A DNA stretch of 64,000 nt from Candidatus Lumbricidiphila eiseniae (GCA_002529645.1 NAEP01000056.1:1-64000); one strand, 5' to 3'; positions 9,748 through 20,296 are shown, counted from the first letter of the stretch. The notes: generated from the sequence alone by a model not told the origin. Numbers and translations are program-made.

Positions 9748-12700
9748 AGCGCCACCGCCGGAGCGAGCGTCGGGGAGAGCATGTTGAGGTCGGTTCGGGT
9801 CTCGCCGGTCTGCTCGTCGACGTATCCCAGCACGACGCCCTCCACTCCGCGCATGTGCGCGAGATACCGCCCGTCCGCGTCCACCGCCCAGTAGCGAGCC
9901 CCCACCGCCTCGTCGATGCCGATCCCGCGCGGCGACGAGTACAGCGTGATGTCTTGGCTGGCAAGGGCGGCGTCGTTGAGGTCGGTCCACAGGTCAAGTT
10001 GCGCGATCCGCGTCGGCGCCGCCACCGGCAGGTATCTGCCATCCAGCGGCTCTAGAACCGCGAGGCGCACCAGGCCGTCGAGGAGGAGCACCGGGGTGTG
10101 GAACTGCCGGTATGGCTCGTGTCCGGGCAGATCCACCTTGTATCGGGCACGTTTGCCGAGCGGATGCAGCCTGGTGTCGGTGGTGGTTTTGAACTCCCTG
10201 TCGAGGAAGATGCGCGCGCCGGGCACGTGATACGGATCGGTGACCGGGACCTCCGGCGCGTCCGGCCAAGGCTCGTGGATCGGCGCCCGCTGCGGCCGGT
10301 CCGACATAATCACCCGTGCCGTGTAATAGAGCTTCGATTCTTGCAGTAGCACGCCACTTGGGCTACGCACTTCGGAGTCGACGACGACATCGACGGCGGT
10401 CGTCCCGGCTGCTGTGCGCTCGCGTGTCGTCGCCCTGATCCGCAGCGGTGAGCGCGTGGCTGGCCCGTCGAGCCTGACGAACGCATGAAACTCCAAGTCC
10501 CTGAGGCCCGTGATGAACAGGCCTGGGTGGAGGACGCGGACCGCCTCGGCGGCGAGCTCCACCACGAAGCATCCGGGAAGGGTTCCGACACCTGCAACGC
10601 TGTGATGTTCGAGGTTCATGTCGCGGTGGTCGATCATCCGGAATGCGGTGACTGTGTCGCCCTCGCGCTCGACTCGATCGATGTAGAACCCGTGTGTGAC
10701 CTCGCGTTGCTCGGGCATCAGCCCCTTCGCACGGTGCTGTATCGCTCCTGCTTCGATACTGCCGATGTGTACCACGGACGGTGCGCCGGGCGGGCGGAGC
10801 AACTCGCGGCGGAACAGCTCCACGCCGTCGAGTGTCGGCATCTGGGTAAGCACTCCTCCGCGCGTCTCCGAGAAGAACGACCGGTGAACCTCGCTCGACC
10901 CCATACCCACGTCACGCCAGAGCGTCCAGCCGATGCAGAACTCATCCCTGCCTGTTGCCATCTCGGCCAGTGCGAACGCGGACAGTACGTCGTTTGCGCC
11001 CGCGTAGTCGGTCTCGCCATACTGTCCCGTCAACCCGATCAGCGACCCGAAGCTGCACCAGCGCCGCGGGCTCTCGGTGAAGGCTGCCTTCAGGTTGAGG
11101 TAGCCGCCGACCTTGATCTCGCGTACATCCGCGTATGCGGACGGGTGCTTTGTGGACACGGTTGCCGCCCGGTTGATGCCCGCGCCATGGATGACCAGGT
11201 CAACTCTGCGACCCTGTTCGATCCTCTGGGCGACAGCGCGAAGCTCGGCCGCGTCGCGAACATCGGCGCGGTGGTAAGCCGCCCGGCCGCGGCCGTTGTG
11301 GGCTTCGAGCTCGGCTATGAGTTCCTTCGTCTGGATCGCCCCGGTGACCGCCTCGAACTCATTGACGATCTCAGCAACCGACGCCTTCGAACCGGAGCTA
11401 CGCCGGTAGCGGATGAAGCTCGCTCGGTCTGCGAGGGCCGAGCTGGGCGTCCTCGCCACCGTCGCGAGGTTCCCCGTCAGGTCGGAGGAGCCGATGAGGT
11501 GAATCTCGCTACCGAAGGTGCGAGCTATGAACCGCACAACCTCGGAGGTGACTCCGCGTGCCCCGCCGGTCGCCACGACGATGGATCTCCCGTCGAGCCC
11601 TCGGGACTGGTCGATCTGATCGGATGCCGGGAGGATGCGTTCGGAGTAGCGAAAACCCGCACCGTAGGCGGCGGTGGGCAGGCTCGCGGGCCGCGCGAGT
11701 GCGTCCTCGAGGGCAGCTAGCGCATGATCCGCGCCGTCGGACTCGACCAGTACACAGCACACCGAGGACGATGCGTACTCGAGGGCAAGGCTCTTCGCGA
11801 ACCCCGTGAACAAACCCGAGAGCGGGTGAGCCGTGTGCCCTTGCCAGCCTCCCACGACGGCGATAGCAAACGATTGCGGCGGCTGCGTCCGTGTTTGAAG
11901 ATAGCGGAGAAGACCGTCGTGCCATGCGGTTACGCGCCGCCACTCGGCAGAGTCCGTTGACGGGGCGTGGGGGATGCGTGTCATATCGATGACGACGCGC
12001 ACGTGCGGGTTCTCATCGCTCCGCGCTCGCGCCGTCTCTTCATCGTCCCCGCTGTTGAGCAGGGCGGTCATGGAGTCGTCGCCAAGATACGTCGTCGAGG
12101 CGGTTCGCCTGCAGGTCGCAGGCGTCCAGGGCGTCGACCTCGCCCAGCCCCGGTCGAATCTGCGGATGTCGGTCTGAAGCTCCTGCAACGACGGCTCGGC
12201 ACGAGGCGTCGTGCGGTGCAGGTCACCTGTCCTGGCCGTTGGAGCTTCCGCTTCGATGCTGTCCGCCCTGGCTCCAGGGCCGTACGGCAGCGCGCCAGGA
12301 CCGTCTGAGGCCCGGCTGCCCGCCGTGACTCGCAGCGAGAACTCCAGCCCCGGCCGGATCGTCGCAGCGATCTCGCCGTCCTTCGCTTCGAGAAGATTTC
12401 TCAACAGGGTTACAGCCGCCTGCGCGCCCCCGAACGACAGGCTGCGTGCCGCGGCGCGCGTGCGCGCCCGCCGCGCCTCTCCCAGAGTGGCGAGTATGGG
12501 CAGGTCGTTCGCACGCGCGAAACTTTGTCGCGTGACCGCGAAGAGCACGCCGCCCTCGGCATACGTACGCGGACCCCAAGTGCCTTCCCCTAGCCGGCCG
12601 AGGAGTTCATGGGAGTTGCCGTGAACACCGCCCGCGATGGCGATCGACACGTCGCCCGCGCGGACGTAACGTGCTGCGACATCGATCGCCCCGAGCGCCG

Positions 12701-15620
12701 ACGCCTCGCCGACGTCAATGCCCATATTCGGGCCGTTCGTGTTGAAAACATTTGAGATCCGGGCCGAGATGATGTTGGGCATGATCCCCGGAAAGGAATC
12801 CTCGTTCGACGGCAGGACCCCAGCGGCCACGCGATGGCGGAGCTCCTCCTCATGCTCGGCGGTGAAGCCAATGCGGGTCGCGCTTTCTCGAAGCGCGGCA
12901 GTTGCAAGATCTATGTGGGATCGACGGGCGTACATCATCGCGTTTCGCGTAGGACCCATGTGCCCGACGAACACGCCGATCCGTTCGCGCTCCGCCTCCC
13001 ACACCGCCGAAAGCTGCTGGCGGAGGGACTGAGCGGCACGAACAGCGATCAGCTGCGTCCGATCGATCGTGCGTAGCACCCGGGGCGGCACGCGAAGCGC
13101 CAATCCGGTCGCGTCATAGGTGTCGCCGAAGGAGCATGCCGGTGGCTCATGGCCGGTGCGCGCCCATCGCGCGATCTCATCGGCGTCGCCGAGACCCGGG
13201 AGATCGGCACCCCACCCCACGATCACGGCGGGGTCATCATCGCGCGGGGTCGGGTCCTCATTCGGTCGATCCGACACCACTAGGTGCGCGTTCGTGCCCC
13301 CGAAGCCGAAACCTGAGATAGCCGCCCGGCGCGGTTCCGGCCGCGCCAGCCACGGCTTGCTCTCAGTAGGGATCTCGAAGGCTGATCCATCGAGTTCATA
13401 GGAGTCCGGCGTCCGCGTGAACCGGTGCTGCGGGAGGATCGTCTCTTCTCGCAGACTCAGCAGCACCTGGATCACTGATACCACCCCGGCTGCCCAGCCC
13501 GTGTGCCCGATCAGCGACTTATTGGAAGTCAGGTAGGTGTGCGTGCGTGCTGGGGCCTTCGAGCGGATGCTCGTGATCTCGCAGAGGTCACCCGCCGGGG
13601 TGCCCGTCGCGTGAGCGACGATCCAGTCGACTCCCCGATCGGGCCCTGACGACGCGTACGCCCGCTCGATCGCAAGTTGCTGTCCACGAGGGCTGGGCGC
13701 ATAGATGGCTTTACCCTTTCCATCCGAGGACATTCCCATTGACGACACGAACCCGAGGATCTCATCGCCGTCTCTAATTGCGTCTGCGTGCCGTTTCAGC
13801 AGCAATACCGCGGCGCCATCGGAGAACAGCACACCATCGCACCGCTCGTCGAGCGGCCGAAGATTGCCGCTCTGCGACAACCCGTGCAGTTTCGCGAATA
13901 GCACGGCATTTCGCGGTCCGACAGTGAAAGTGCCGCCGCAGACGGCACTGTCATAACGGCCCTCGCGCAGCCCCTTGGCAGCGATGTCGAGCGCGTAGAG
14001 CGAGGACGAACACGCCGTGTCGACCATGATCACGTCGGAGGTGTCGGGAAGCAACTCGCGTACGGCGTCGAGCCCGACGTCGATTGGCAGCGGAGCCGCG
14101 CCATCGGACACACGGTGCAGGCCGTAGGCGCGGTCAAGGGCAGAGCGCACCTCCGCACGCTGCGACCCGGAGAGTGATCCGGCGCTCGCACGGAGGATGT
14201 CCATCAAATCCGACTGGAAGGACTCGACAACAATCGACTCCTCGAGGTGCTGGTTCCCATCGGCGGTGTAACCAATCGCGCATCCAACCCGCTCACCGAG
14301 ATCGTGTCCCTCGATACCGCTGAGCACTGCGTGCCGCAGCCACTGCGTCGCGAAGTCGGTCGCGCGACGGTCATCGCCGATCTCCTCCTGCAGCCTGGGG
14401 TGCGGCGTGTACGCGTCGGCGTATCCCGACGCGATCTGGTAGGTCTTGTCTTCCTCAGCCCAATCGTCGCTGGAGAAGTACTCTGGCCGGATCCGCTCGG
14501 GGTTGTCACTTGACATCAGTTCTGGACCGTCCCGCAGTACGTTCCAGAACTCGTCGGGCGTACTCGCCCCGGGCGTCACGATACCCATGCCGACAATGGC
14601 GATCGCGCCCGGCGAGTCGATCGGCTCGTCGCGCCGGGGGCGCGCCCGTCTGGCCGTAGCCGCCTGCTCACCGGAACCGAGATCCTGCCCGGCAGACGGG
14701 GGTGCGAGGGTTTCGGGGGCGACAGGATGCTGCACGGCTGATAGTTGCGCGACGGGCTCGCGTTCCTCGGACTCCGACACAGCAGCACGCTGCGCGGCGG
14801 AATCTCCCGAAGCATCCGCAGAATCAGTGCGCGTCCGGGCCGACCAGTCGCGGGGTGCCGCGAGCATGGCACCTCCGAGCGACAGGCCGCCGTCGGCGAC
14901 GATCGTCTGACCTGTGATCCAACTCGCGTCGTCCGACGCGAGGAATCGAACGGCGTTCGCGATCTCCGCGGCCCGTCCCAGCCGTTGGAAGGGCGTCGCC
15001 TGGCGCGCGACCTTCTGCATCTCTGCGGCATCGGGAAACTGATCAGCGACATCCCCCTCGATGAGTCCGCCCGAGACCCCGTTCACCCGGATTCCGTCAG
15101 CCGCCCAGTCGGCGGCAAGATAGCGCGTAAGCGACTCCAGTGCGGCCTTTGACGTGCCGACGCCGACGTAGTTCGCGACGACCAGATGCGACCCAACAGA
15201 AGTGAGGTTCACGACCGAGCCGCCCCCGCGTGATCTAAGTAAAGGGTGTGCGAGCCGTGCGCACTCGAGTGCCGCGACGACGTTGACGTCGTACGCGCGA
15301 CGCATCTCCGCGCCGCTCGCGTCGTCCACGCTTTGGAACCGGCCGAAGGCAGCGTTGTTGACGAGCACGTCAATTCCGCCGTACTCCGTCTGTATCTGGG
15401 TAAACAGGGCTTCGCGCTGCTTCTGGTTCTCGACGGATGCACGGATGCAATGAGCATCGCCGCCAGCGGCGCGGAGCTCCTTCTCGAGCTGCCGCCCCTG
15501 ATCATAGGAGTGGAAGCAGTTGATGATCACCGTTGAGTCCGGAACGAAAGCTTCGACAACTGCCCTGCCGATCCCCTTCGCCCCGCCGGTGACGAGGACG
15601 ATCGGCTTCGAGTCGGTCAT
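9744..15620 (-). CDS. PUFA-synthase-like megasynthase: FabL-like ER - KS - CLF - KR - DH
   Basis: 1958 aa. N-terminal SDR with Yx6K (NYVGVGTSKAALESLTRYLA). KS DTACSSSL / HATGTP / NKSLIGHT. KS-like CLF with DVGEASAL. KR GGARGV..GETDYAGAND. DH HSVAGVGTLP. Confidence 0.9.
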   Translation of the reverse strand: MTDSKPIVLVTGGAKGIGRAVVEAFVPDSTVIINCFHSYDQGRQLEKELRAAGGDAHCIRASVENQKQREALFTQIQTEYGGIDVLVNNAAFGRFQSVDDASGAEMRRAYDVNVVAALECARLAHPLLRSRGGGSVVNLTSVGSHLVVANYVGVGTSKAALESLTRYLAADWAADGIRVNGVSGGLIEGDVADQFPDAAEMQKVARQATPFQRLGRAAEIANAVRFLASDDASWITGQTIVADGGLSLGGAMLAAPRDWSARTRTDSADASGDSAAQRAAVSESEEREPVAQLSAVQHPVAPETLAPPSAGQDLGSGEQAATARRARPRRDEPIDSPGAIAIVGMGIVTPGASTPDEFWNVLRDGPELMSSDNPERIRPEYFSSDDWAEEDKTYQIASGYADAYTPHPRLQEEIGDDRRATDFATQWLRHAVLSGIEGHDLGERVGCAIGYTADGNQHLEESIVVESFQSDLMDILRASAGSLSGSQRAEVRSALDRAYGLHRVSDGAAPLPIDVGLDAVRELLPDTSDVIMVDTACSSSLYALDIAAKGLREGRYDSAVCGGTFTVGPRNAVLFAKLHGLSQSGNLRPLDERCDGVLFSDGAAVLLLKRHADAIRDGDEILGFVSSMGMSSDGKGKAIYAPSPRGQQLAIERAYASSGPDRGVDWIVAHATGTPAGDLCEITSIRSKAPARTHTYLTSNKSLIGHTGWAAGVVSVIQVLLSLREETILPQHRFTRTPDSYELDGSAFEIPTESKPWLARPEPRRAAISGFGFGGTNAHLVVSDRPNEDPTPRDDDPAVIVGWGADLPGLGDADEIARWARTGHEPPACSFGDTYDATGLALRVPPRVLRTIDRTQLIAVRAAQSLRQQLSAVWEAERERIGVFVGHMGPTRNAMMYARRSHIDLATAALRESATRIGFTAEHEEELRHRVAAGVLPSNEDSFPGIMPNIISARISNVFNTNGPNMGIDVGEASALGAIDVAARYVRAGDVSIAIAGGVHGNSHELLGRLGEGTWGPRTYAEGGVLFAVTRQSFARANDLPILATLGEARRARTRAAARSLSFGGAQAAVTLLRNLLEAKDGEIAATIRPGLEFSLRVTAGSRASDGPGALPYGPGARADSIEAEAPTARTGDLHRTTPRAEPSLQELQTDIRRFDRGWARSTPWTPATCRRTASTTYLGDDSMTALLNSGDDEETARARSDENPHVRVVIDMTRIPHAPSTDSAEWRRVTAWHDGLLRYLQTRTQPPQSFAIAVVGGWQGHTAHPLSGLFTGFAKSLALEYASSSVCCVLVESDGADHALAALEDALARPASLPTAAYGAGFRYSERILPASDQIDQSRGLDGRSIVVATGGARGVTSEVVRFIARTFGSEIHLIGSSDLTGNLATVARTPSSALADRASFIRYRRSSGSKASVAEIVNEFEAVTGAIQTKELIAELEAHNGRGRAAYHRADVRDAAELRAVAQRIEQGRRVDLVIHGAGINRAATVSTKHPSAYADVREIKVGGYLNLKAAFTESPRRWCSFGSLIGLTGQYGETDYAGANDVLSAFALAEMATGRDEFCIGWTLWRDVGMGSSEVHRSFFSETRGGVLTQMPTLDGVELFRRELLRPPGAPSVVHIGSIEAGAIQHRAKGLMPEQREVTHGFYIDRVEREGDTVTAFRMIDHRDMNLEHHSVAGVGTLPGCFVVELAAEAVRVLHPGLFITGLRDLEFHAFVRLDGPATRSPLRIRATTRERTAAGTTAVDVVVDSEVRSPSGVLLQESKLYYTARVIMSDRPQRAPIHEPWPDAPEVPVTDPYHVPGARIFLDREFKTTTDTRLHPLGKRARYKVDLPGHEPYRQFHTPVLLLDGLVRLAVLEPLDGRYLPVAAPTRIAQLDLWTDLNDAALASQDITLYSSPRGIGIDEAVGARYWAVDADGRYLAHMRGVEGVVLGYVDEQTGETRTDLNMLSPTLAPAVAL

Positions 15621-16990
15621 CTCGCAACCAAGTCCTTGGTCGCGCCGGTGGCGATGAGGTCCACGACACTGCCGAAGGTCGGATACTCCGCCACGGAAAG
15701 CCCCTCCTCCGGCACCGGCAACCCGTACTCCGCCGCCGCTCGCGCCAACAGATCTGTCTGCTTCACCGAATCCACCCCAAGGTCCGCCTCCAGATGCACC
15801 CCCGGATCCTCCAGGAACACCTCCACCGGATACTCCAACGCGTCCGCATACAAACGCGCCAACCGCCCCGACACCTCACCACTATCCGAGAAGACCGGGG
15901 CTGTGGGCGCTTGCGGCGCGGCGTCCGCGCGCTGCGACCTGAAGGCGTCGTAGACCGCCCGCACGTGCCCGGTCACATCGGCGGCTGAAGCGTGCCAGAA
16001 CTCCTGGAACTCGGTGCTGCCAGAGCGCAGGTTAAGCAACGACGCGACCGTGCCATCGTCTGAACCCAGCTCCGGTGCGCCGAAGTCATCCACTGGGACG
16101 ACGTGCCAGGGCTCATCCCGCACGCCGCGCACGATCGCGCTCAGCGAGGTGCCCGCTCCACACTCCACGAAAGTTGACGGAATGCCCGTTGCGAGTTTGT
16201 CAAGTGCCGCGCTGAAGTCGAACGGCGTCGTCAGATGTTGCGCGAGGCAGTTCGCGAGGTCGTCACCTCCCGCGTAAAACCGTCCGAGGATGGGCGAGAA
16301 GACCGGGACTGTCGGAGTGTCGAACGCGATGTCGGACAGCGCGCGGGCGAAGTTTGAACTCGCCTGGGCGAGTTGCGGATTGTGGAAGGCGTAAGCGGAC
16401 GCGATGCGCATGCTCGTAATGCCGAGCGCCTTCGCCACTGCCTCGGCTCGCTGGAGGTGCTCGTCCGGTCCCGACAGCACGACCTGCTTTGTCGCATTGA
16501 CGCCCGCGAGCACGAGATCTGCCGCGCCGACAGCGCGCACGATCGCATCAGCGCGGCCGGATTCGGTGACGAAGACCGACATGCGTCCGTCGGCGGGCGC
16601 ATGCTCTTCGAGCGCGAGCATCCGACGCGCGACAACTTGTGCTCCAACGGTAGGCCTGAGCGCTCCACCGACGACGAGGGCGGCGATCTCGCCGAAGCTG
16701 TGGCCGACGAGAACCGTACGCGCAGGCGATCGTTCCAACGTCGTCCGTCCGGCAACGACCGCAGACAGGTAGATCGCCAGGTGCGCCTGTCTCGGGGAGT
16801 TTATAGCGAGTTCCCGCAGCGGACGTTCATCACCAAGGAGCTCTGCAACGTCGACGCCGAGCTCGGCAATCCCTGTTGACCTGATCGCCTCGAACAGATC
16901 GGGGTCACGATGCGCCGCCTGCTCGACACACCCGGGCGCATACCCACCCTGCCCGGGGAACACCAGCACCACCTGCTCGCTATTCATCAC
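15617..16990 (-). CDS. Acyltransferase-ACP didomain (PKS/PUFA type)
   Basis: VLVFPGQGGYAPG, VLVGHSFGEIAALVVGG (AT Ser); C-terminal ACP LEADLGVDSVKQTDLLARAAAEYGLP. Confidence 0.9.
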   Translation of the reverse strand: MMNSEQVVLVFPGQGGYAPGCVEQAAHRDPDLFEAIRSTGIAELGVDVAELLGDERPLRELAINSPRQAHLAIYLSAVVAGRTTLERSPARTVLVGHSFGEIAALVVGGALRPTVGAQVVARRMLALEEHAPADGRMSVFVTESGRADAIVRAVGAADLVLAGVNATKQVVLSGPDEHLQRAEAVAKALGITSMRIASAYAFHNPQLAQASSNFARALSDIAFDTPTVPVFSPILGRFYAGGDDLANCLAQHLTTPFDFSAALDKLATGIPSTFVECGAGTSLSAIVRGVRDEPWHVVPVDDFGAPELGSDDGTVASLLNLRSGSTEFQEFWHASAADVTGHVRAVYDAFRSQRADAAPQAPTAPVFSDSGEVSGRLARLYADALEYPVEVFLEDPGVHLEADLGVDSVKQTDLLARAAAEYGLPVPEEGLSVAEYPTFGSVVDLIATGATKDLVAR

Positions 16991-17828
16991 TTTCTCCCTG
17001 CCCGCCGAAACCGATTGCTGTGTGCGTCACCTCGACGCGGATGTCCTTGTACCTGATCGAACATGTCGACATGCGCATCTGACCGTTGCCCACTGCCTCT
17101 GATGGCCACACCACCGCGGCGACCAAGGCATCGGATACCGGCACCGTCACGCCGCTCCAATCACCGCCGGTCTCGCCACCGATGCCGACCCGGTCAGAAT
17201 CGTTGGATAGCTCGACCCGCCATGACTTCAAGGGAACGCCGTTTCCCACGCCCGCTGCTTTCGATGTGGCCTCCTTGAACGTCCAGTACCGCGCCGCCTC
17301 ACGGCTACGGTCCGCGGCACGCATAGCTGACAAAGAGGCACTCTCCGCGCTCGTGAGCGCGAGCGAGAGCGCTGCAGGCGTCACATTGGCAATCGCCTCG
17401 ATGTCAACGCCGAGAGCAGCCGGTCCGAACGCGACCGCGACCGCGGAACCCACATTGCTGGTAGACGACTGCAAACCGAGACGCCTCATGGTTCGGTTAC
17501 GTGGGGCAGAATGCGTCACCCCGCACCCGGTGCATGGCACCCCGTCGAAGGGCTCATCCACGCTGGAGCCGGTGTATGCCGAAGCCAGAAGGCGCAGAAG
17601 CAGACGCCGCCGCTGAAACGGTACGCGCGCCCGTGGGTGAAGTCGACGCAGCCGCGACTGTTCGTTGGCATCGAGCACGTCCGCTGCGAGCGGAAGCGGC
17701 AGTGCACGCGAGTCCGCTATGAGGAGATCAATACCGCGCCAGGCGCGCGGGACTGAACAGTCGAAGACGGCGACGCATTTTGTCCTCGCGGGCTCGCGGA
17801 CTGGACTCGGGCTGATGGTTACGGACAT
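16980..17828 (-). CDS. 4'-phosphopantetheinyl transferase, Sfp type
   Basis: FGPAALGVDIEAIANVTPAAL...YWTFKEATSKAAGVG. Confidence 0.85.
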   Translation of the reverse strand: MSVTISPSPVREPARTKCVAVFDCSVPRAWRGIDLLIADSRALPLPLAADVLDANEQSRLRRLHPRARVPFQRRRLLLRLLASAYTGSSVDEPFDGVPCTGCGVTHSAPRNRTMRRLGLQSSTSNVGSAVAVAFGPAALGVDIEAIANVTPAALSLALTSAESASLSAMRAADRSREAARYWTFKEATSKAAGVGNGVPLKSWRVELSNDSDRVGIGGETGGDWSGVTVPVSDALVAAVVWPSEAVGNGQMRMSTCSIRYKDIRVEVTHTAIGFGGQGESDE

Positions 17829-18623
17829 GTCTTGGCTTCACCTCGCCTTTGCGCGGCCCCGGCAGATTGGTGCCACTGACCTCTGCTATGCAGTCAGCGT
17901 ATCCATCTAATGAAAGTAAGTAAACGGTTATGTGGGTATGGTTACGTGCACGGCGACGACATGGCGCGCGATTACGGCTGTAACGGTCGGTGATGCACTC
18001 GCAGCCGGCGCGTGGGCGATCGACCTCGACTTCGAAGCCCGCAGGTTCGTTGAACTCGACGGGTATCCGGGTGATCTCACACAGACCGAACAGAGCATCG
18101 TGTCAGCATGATTCAGGGGCTTCAGCGGCGGTGCAGTTCGAACCGTTGACGAACGGACGGCACCGTCTGTGGGCAACGATGCCGCACTTCGGCGCGCCGC
18201 CGATCCCGGTCAGCGGCGCCGATCCCGCCTCCCACAGCGGCCAGCTGAGCCCAGGACCCCGCGCCCCTCCCACAGGCACAGACTTTCCGTAACCACGCGA
18301 ACGGGATCCGATACTGCAGAAGGTCGCAAGGGAAAACGGGCCATGCCGCCACAGCGAACACTAGTGACGGGATCGCATCTGATGCGATTCGTCATCGTCA
18401 ATCGTTGATTGCCGATCGTGTGTGGGAGAAATGCTGGCGCTGGAAATCGGCTAGGCGCAGGCACATCGCGGAGCTCGATCTGGCCCGTTGAGGCTGGCCT
18501 TCGCTCGGTGTCGACGGCGGCGCTGTGCGGGCTCGGCTTCGTCGGTGTGGCCCGTACCTGCTGGGTAGCCCTGTTCGTCGCACACGAGCGCGGACAGGCC
18601 CCGAACAGCAGGGAGCCACCGTC

Positions 18624-19715
18624 ATGCCCAACCCCACCCCGCCGCCCGCCGCGCGCCTGACCGAACTTCCCAAGCCGGTATTCACCGATGATCGGGCGAC
18701 GCTCTATCTCGGGGACGCGGTCGAGCTCCTCCCGCTCCTGCCCGAAGCGAGCATCGACGCCCTGGTCACCGACCCGCCCTACGGGTTGAGCTTCAACGGG
18801 CAGGCGTGGGACGACGCGTCCGGGTTCCGGGAGTCCCTCCCGCACATCGATACCAGTGCGATGAGTGCGCCGGAGGTGTTCGAGACGTGGTGCACGGCGT
18901 GGGCTGCGGGAGCATTGCATGCGTTGAAGCCGGGTGCGTATGTTGCAGCGTTCGGTGGTGCACGCACTTGGCACCGGATGGTGCGCGGGATCGAGAATGC
19001 AGGGTTCGAGATCCGCGACCAGATTGCGTGGCTGCACACCACGGGGATGCCCAAGAGCATGGATCTCTCGCACGCGATCGATAAGCACCACGGCGTGGAA
19101 CGCACCGACCGGGTAGTGCAGACCACCGATCACGACGGGGTACTCGGCGCGACCCGCACGGTCCTGTCCAAAGGCACTCCGGTGACCGAGGACGCGCAGC
19201 GGTGGCAGGGGTGGGGTACAGCGTTGCGTCCGGCGTTCGAGCCGATCGTCATCGCCCGCAAACCACCCGAAGGCAACGTCGTCCGCAACGTCCTGAAGCA
19301 TGGTGTCGGCGGGCTCAACGTCAATGGCGGCAGGTTCGCCCATGATCGGTGGCCGACAAATGTGGCTTTCGATGCAGCCCAGGCGGATGCGTTAGATGTG
19401 TTGACGGGGACGTGGCAGGGCGAGTCGCTGTCGCGAAAATTCCCGATCTTCCGCTTCGACCACAAAGCCTCCACGGCAGAACGGCCCCGCGCGTTCGGCG
19501 TGTCGCATGCGACAGTGAAGCCGTTGGCTCTGATGCGGTGGCTTATCACGCTCGTCACCCCGCCTCACGGAGTCGTACTCGAGCCATTCGCTGGGTCGGG
19601 AACGACGGTCGAAGCGGGGGCGCTTGAGGGCGTTCGCATCACTGCGTTCGAGAAAGACCGAGCGTTCGTACCCTTAATCAGAGCGCGAATCGATCGCTCA
19701 GACTCACATGAGTGA
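18624..19715 (+). CDS. Site-specific DNA methyltransferase, beta-class order (DPPY before FxGxG)
   Basis: IDALVTDPPYGLSFNGQAWDD ... VVLEPFAGSGTTVEAGALEGVRITAFEKD; start MPNPTPPPA. Confidence 0.85.
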   Translation: MPNPTPPPAARLTELPKPVFTDDRATLYLGDAVELLPLLPEASIDALVTDPPYGLSFNGQAWDDASGFRESLPHIDTSAMSAPEVFETWCTAWAAGALHALKPGAYVAAFGGARTWHRMVRGIENAGFEIRDQIAWLHTTGMPKSMDLSHAIDKHHGVERTDRVVQTTDHDGVLGATRTVLSKGTPVTEDAQRWQGWGTALRPAFEPIVIARKPPEGNVVRNVLKHGVGGLNVNGGRFAHDRWPTNVAFDAAQADALDVLTGTWQGESLSRKFPIFRFDHKASTAERPRAFGVSHATVKPLALMRWLITLVTPPHGVVLEPFAGSGTTVEAGALEGVRITAFEKDRAFVPLIRARIDRSDSHE

Positions 19716-19798
19716 AGAGGAAGCTGACGCCGTCCTACCTGACAGGTACGCGAGCGCGCCATCGTGCGCGGCGAACCTGCGAGGAAGGAACCACCATC

Positions 19799-20296
19799 AT
19801 GAGCATCGACAAGGGCGAAGCAGCAGCATCAATGCCTGCGGGCACCACAGCACACCGAAGCAGGACGAGCCCGCCGGGTGTCCTGTTTCTCGGGGTGATC
19901 GTCTGGACCGATGACCCCGAAGTCGATCCGACAGTGATCGCGGACCGGAACCCGGTCGCGTTGGCGCGGGCGGTCGCGGTCACGATCCACGAGATGCTCG
20001 AAGACTCCGAAGCGTATGCCGGGGCGACGGAGTTCCTTCAGTCGAATCCTCCGCCGCAGGATTGGGTACTGCCCGAAGACGTAGATGCATGGTTGGAGGC
20101 GCTGCGAGAAGCGACGCCGCACCCGGCGTACTCGTTCCACCAGGTGCCTATGACCGGTGGTGCGGACGGGACGAACCACACGGCCGTGAACCGGTTCCTG
20201 CAGCATGCTCTGCAGGAACGCGAAGCCGCTCTCACCCCTGACCCGTCACCGAGCACTGATGCCGGCCGGTCGACTGGAGGATATCTCGCCCGCTGA
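19799..20296 (+). CDS. Hypothetical protein, phage/island-like
   Basis: ORF with ATG at 19799, MSIDKGEAAASMPAGTTAHRSRTSPPGVLFLGVIVWTDD...; same strand directly after the methylase. Confidence 0.6.
   Translation: MSIDKGEAAASMPAGTTAHRSRTSPPGVLFLGVIVWTDDPEVDPTVIADRNPVALARAVAVTIHEMLEDSEAYAGATEFLQSNPPPQDWVLPEDVDAWLEALREATPHPAYSFHQVPMTGGADGTNHTAVNRFLQHALQEREAALTPDPSPSTDAGRSTGGYLAR

Noticed and set aside
10485-11720. 411-aa plus-strand ORF
   Set aside because: Antisense to the PKS megasynthase; high-GC shadow ORF with no domain-like motifs.
17938-18111. 57-aa ORF MVTCTATTWRAITAVTVGDALAAGAWAIDLDFEARRFVELDGYPGDLTQTEQSIVSA
   Set aside because: Plausible codon pattern but no recognisable family and no clear ribosome-binding site; insufficient support.
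18210-19343. 377-aa minus-strand ORF
   Set aside because: Antisense to the DNA methyltransferase carrying DPPY and FAGSGTT motifs.
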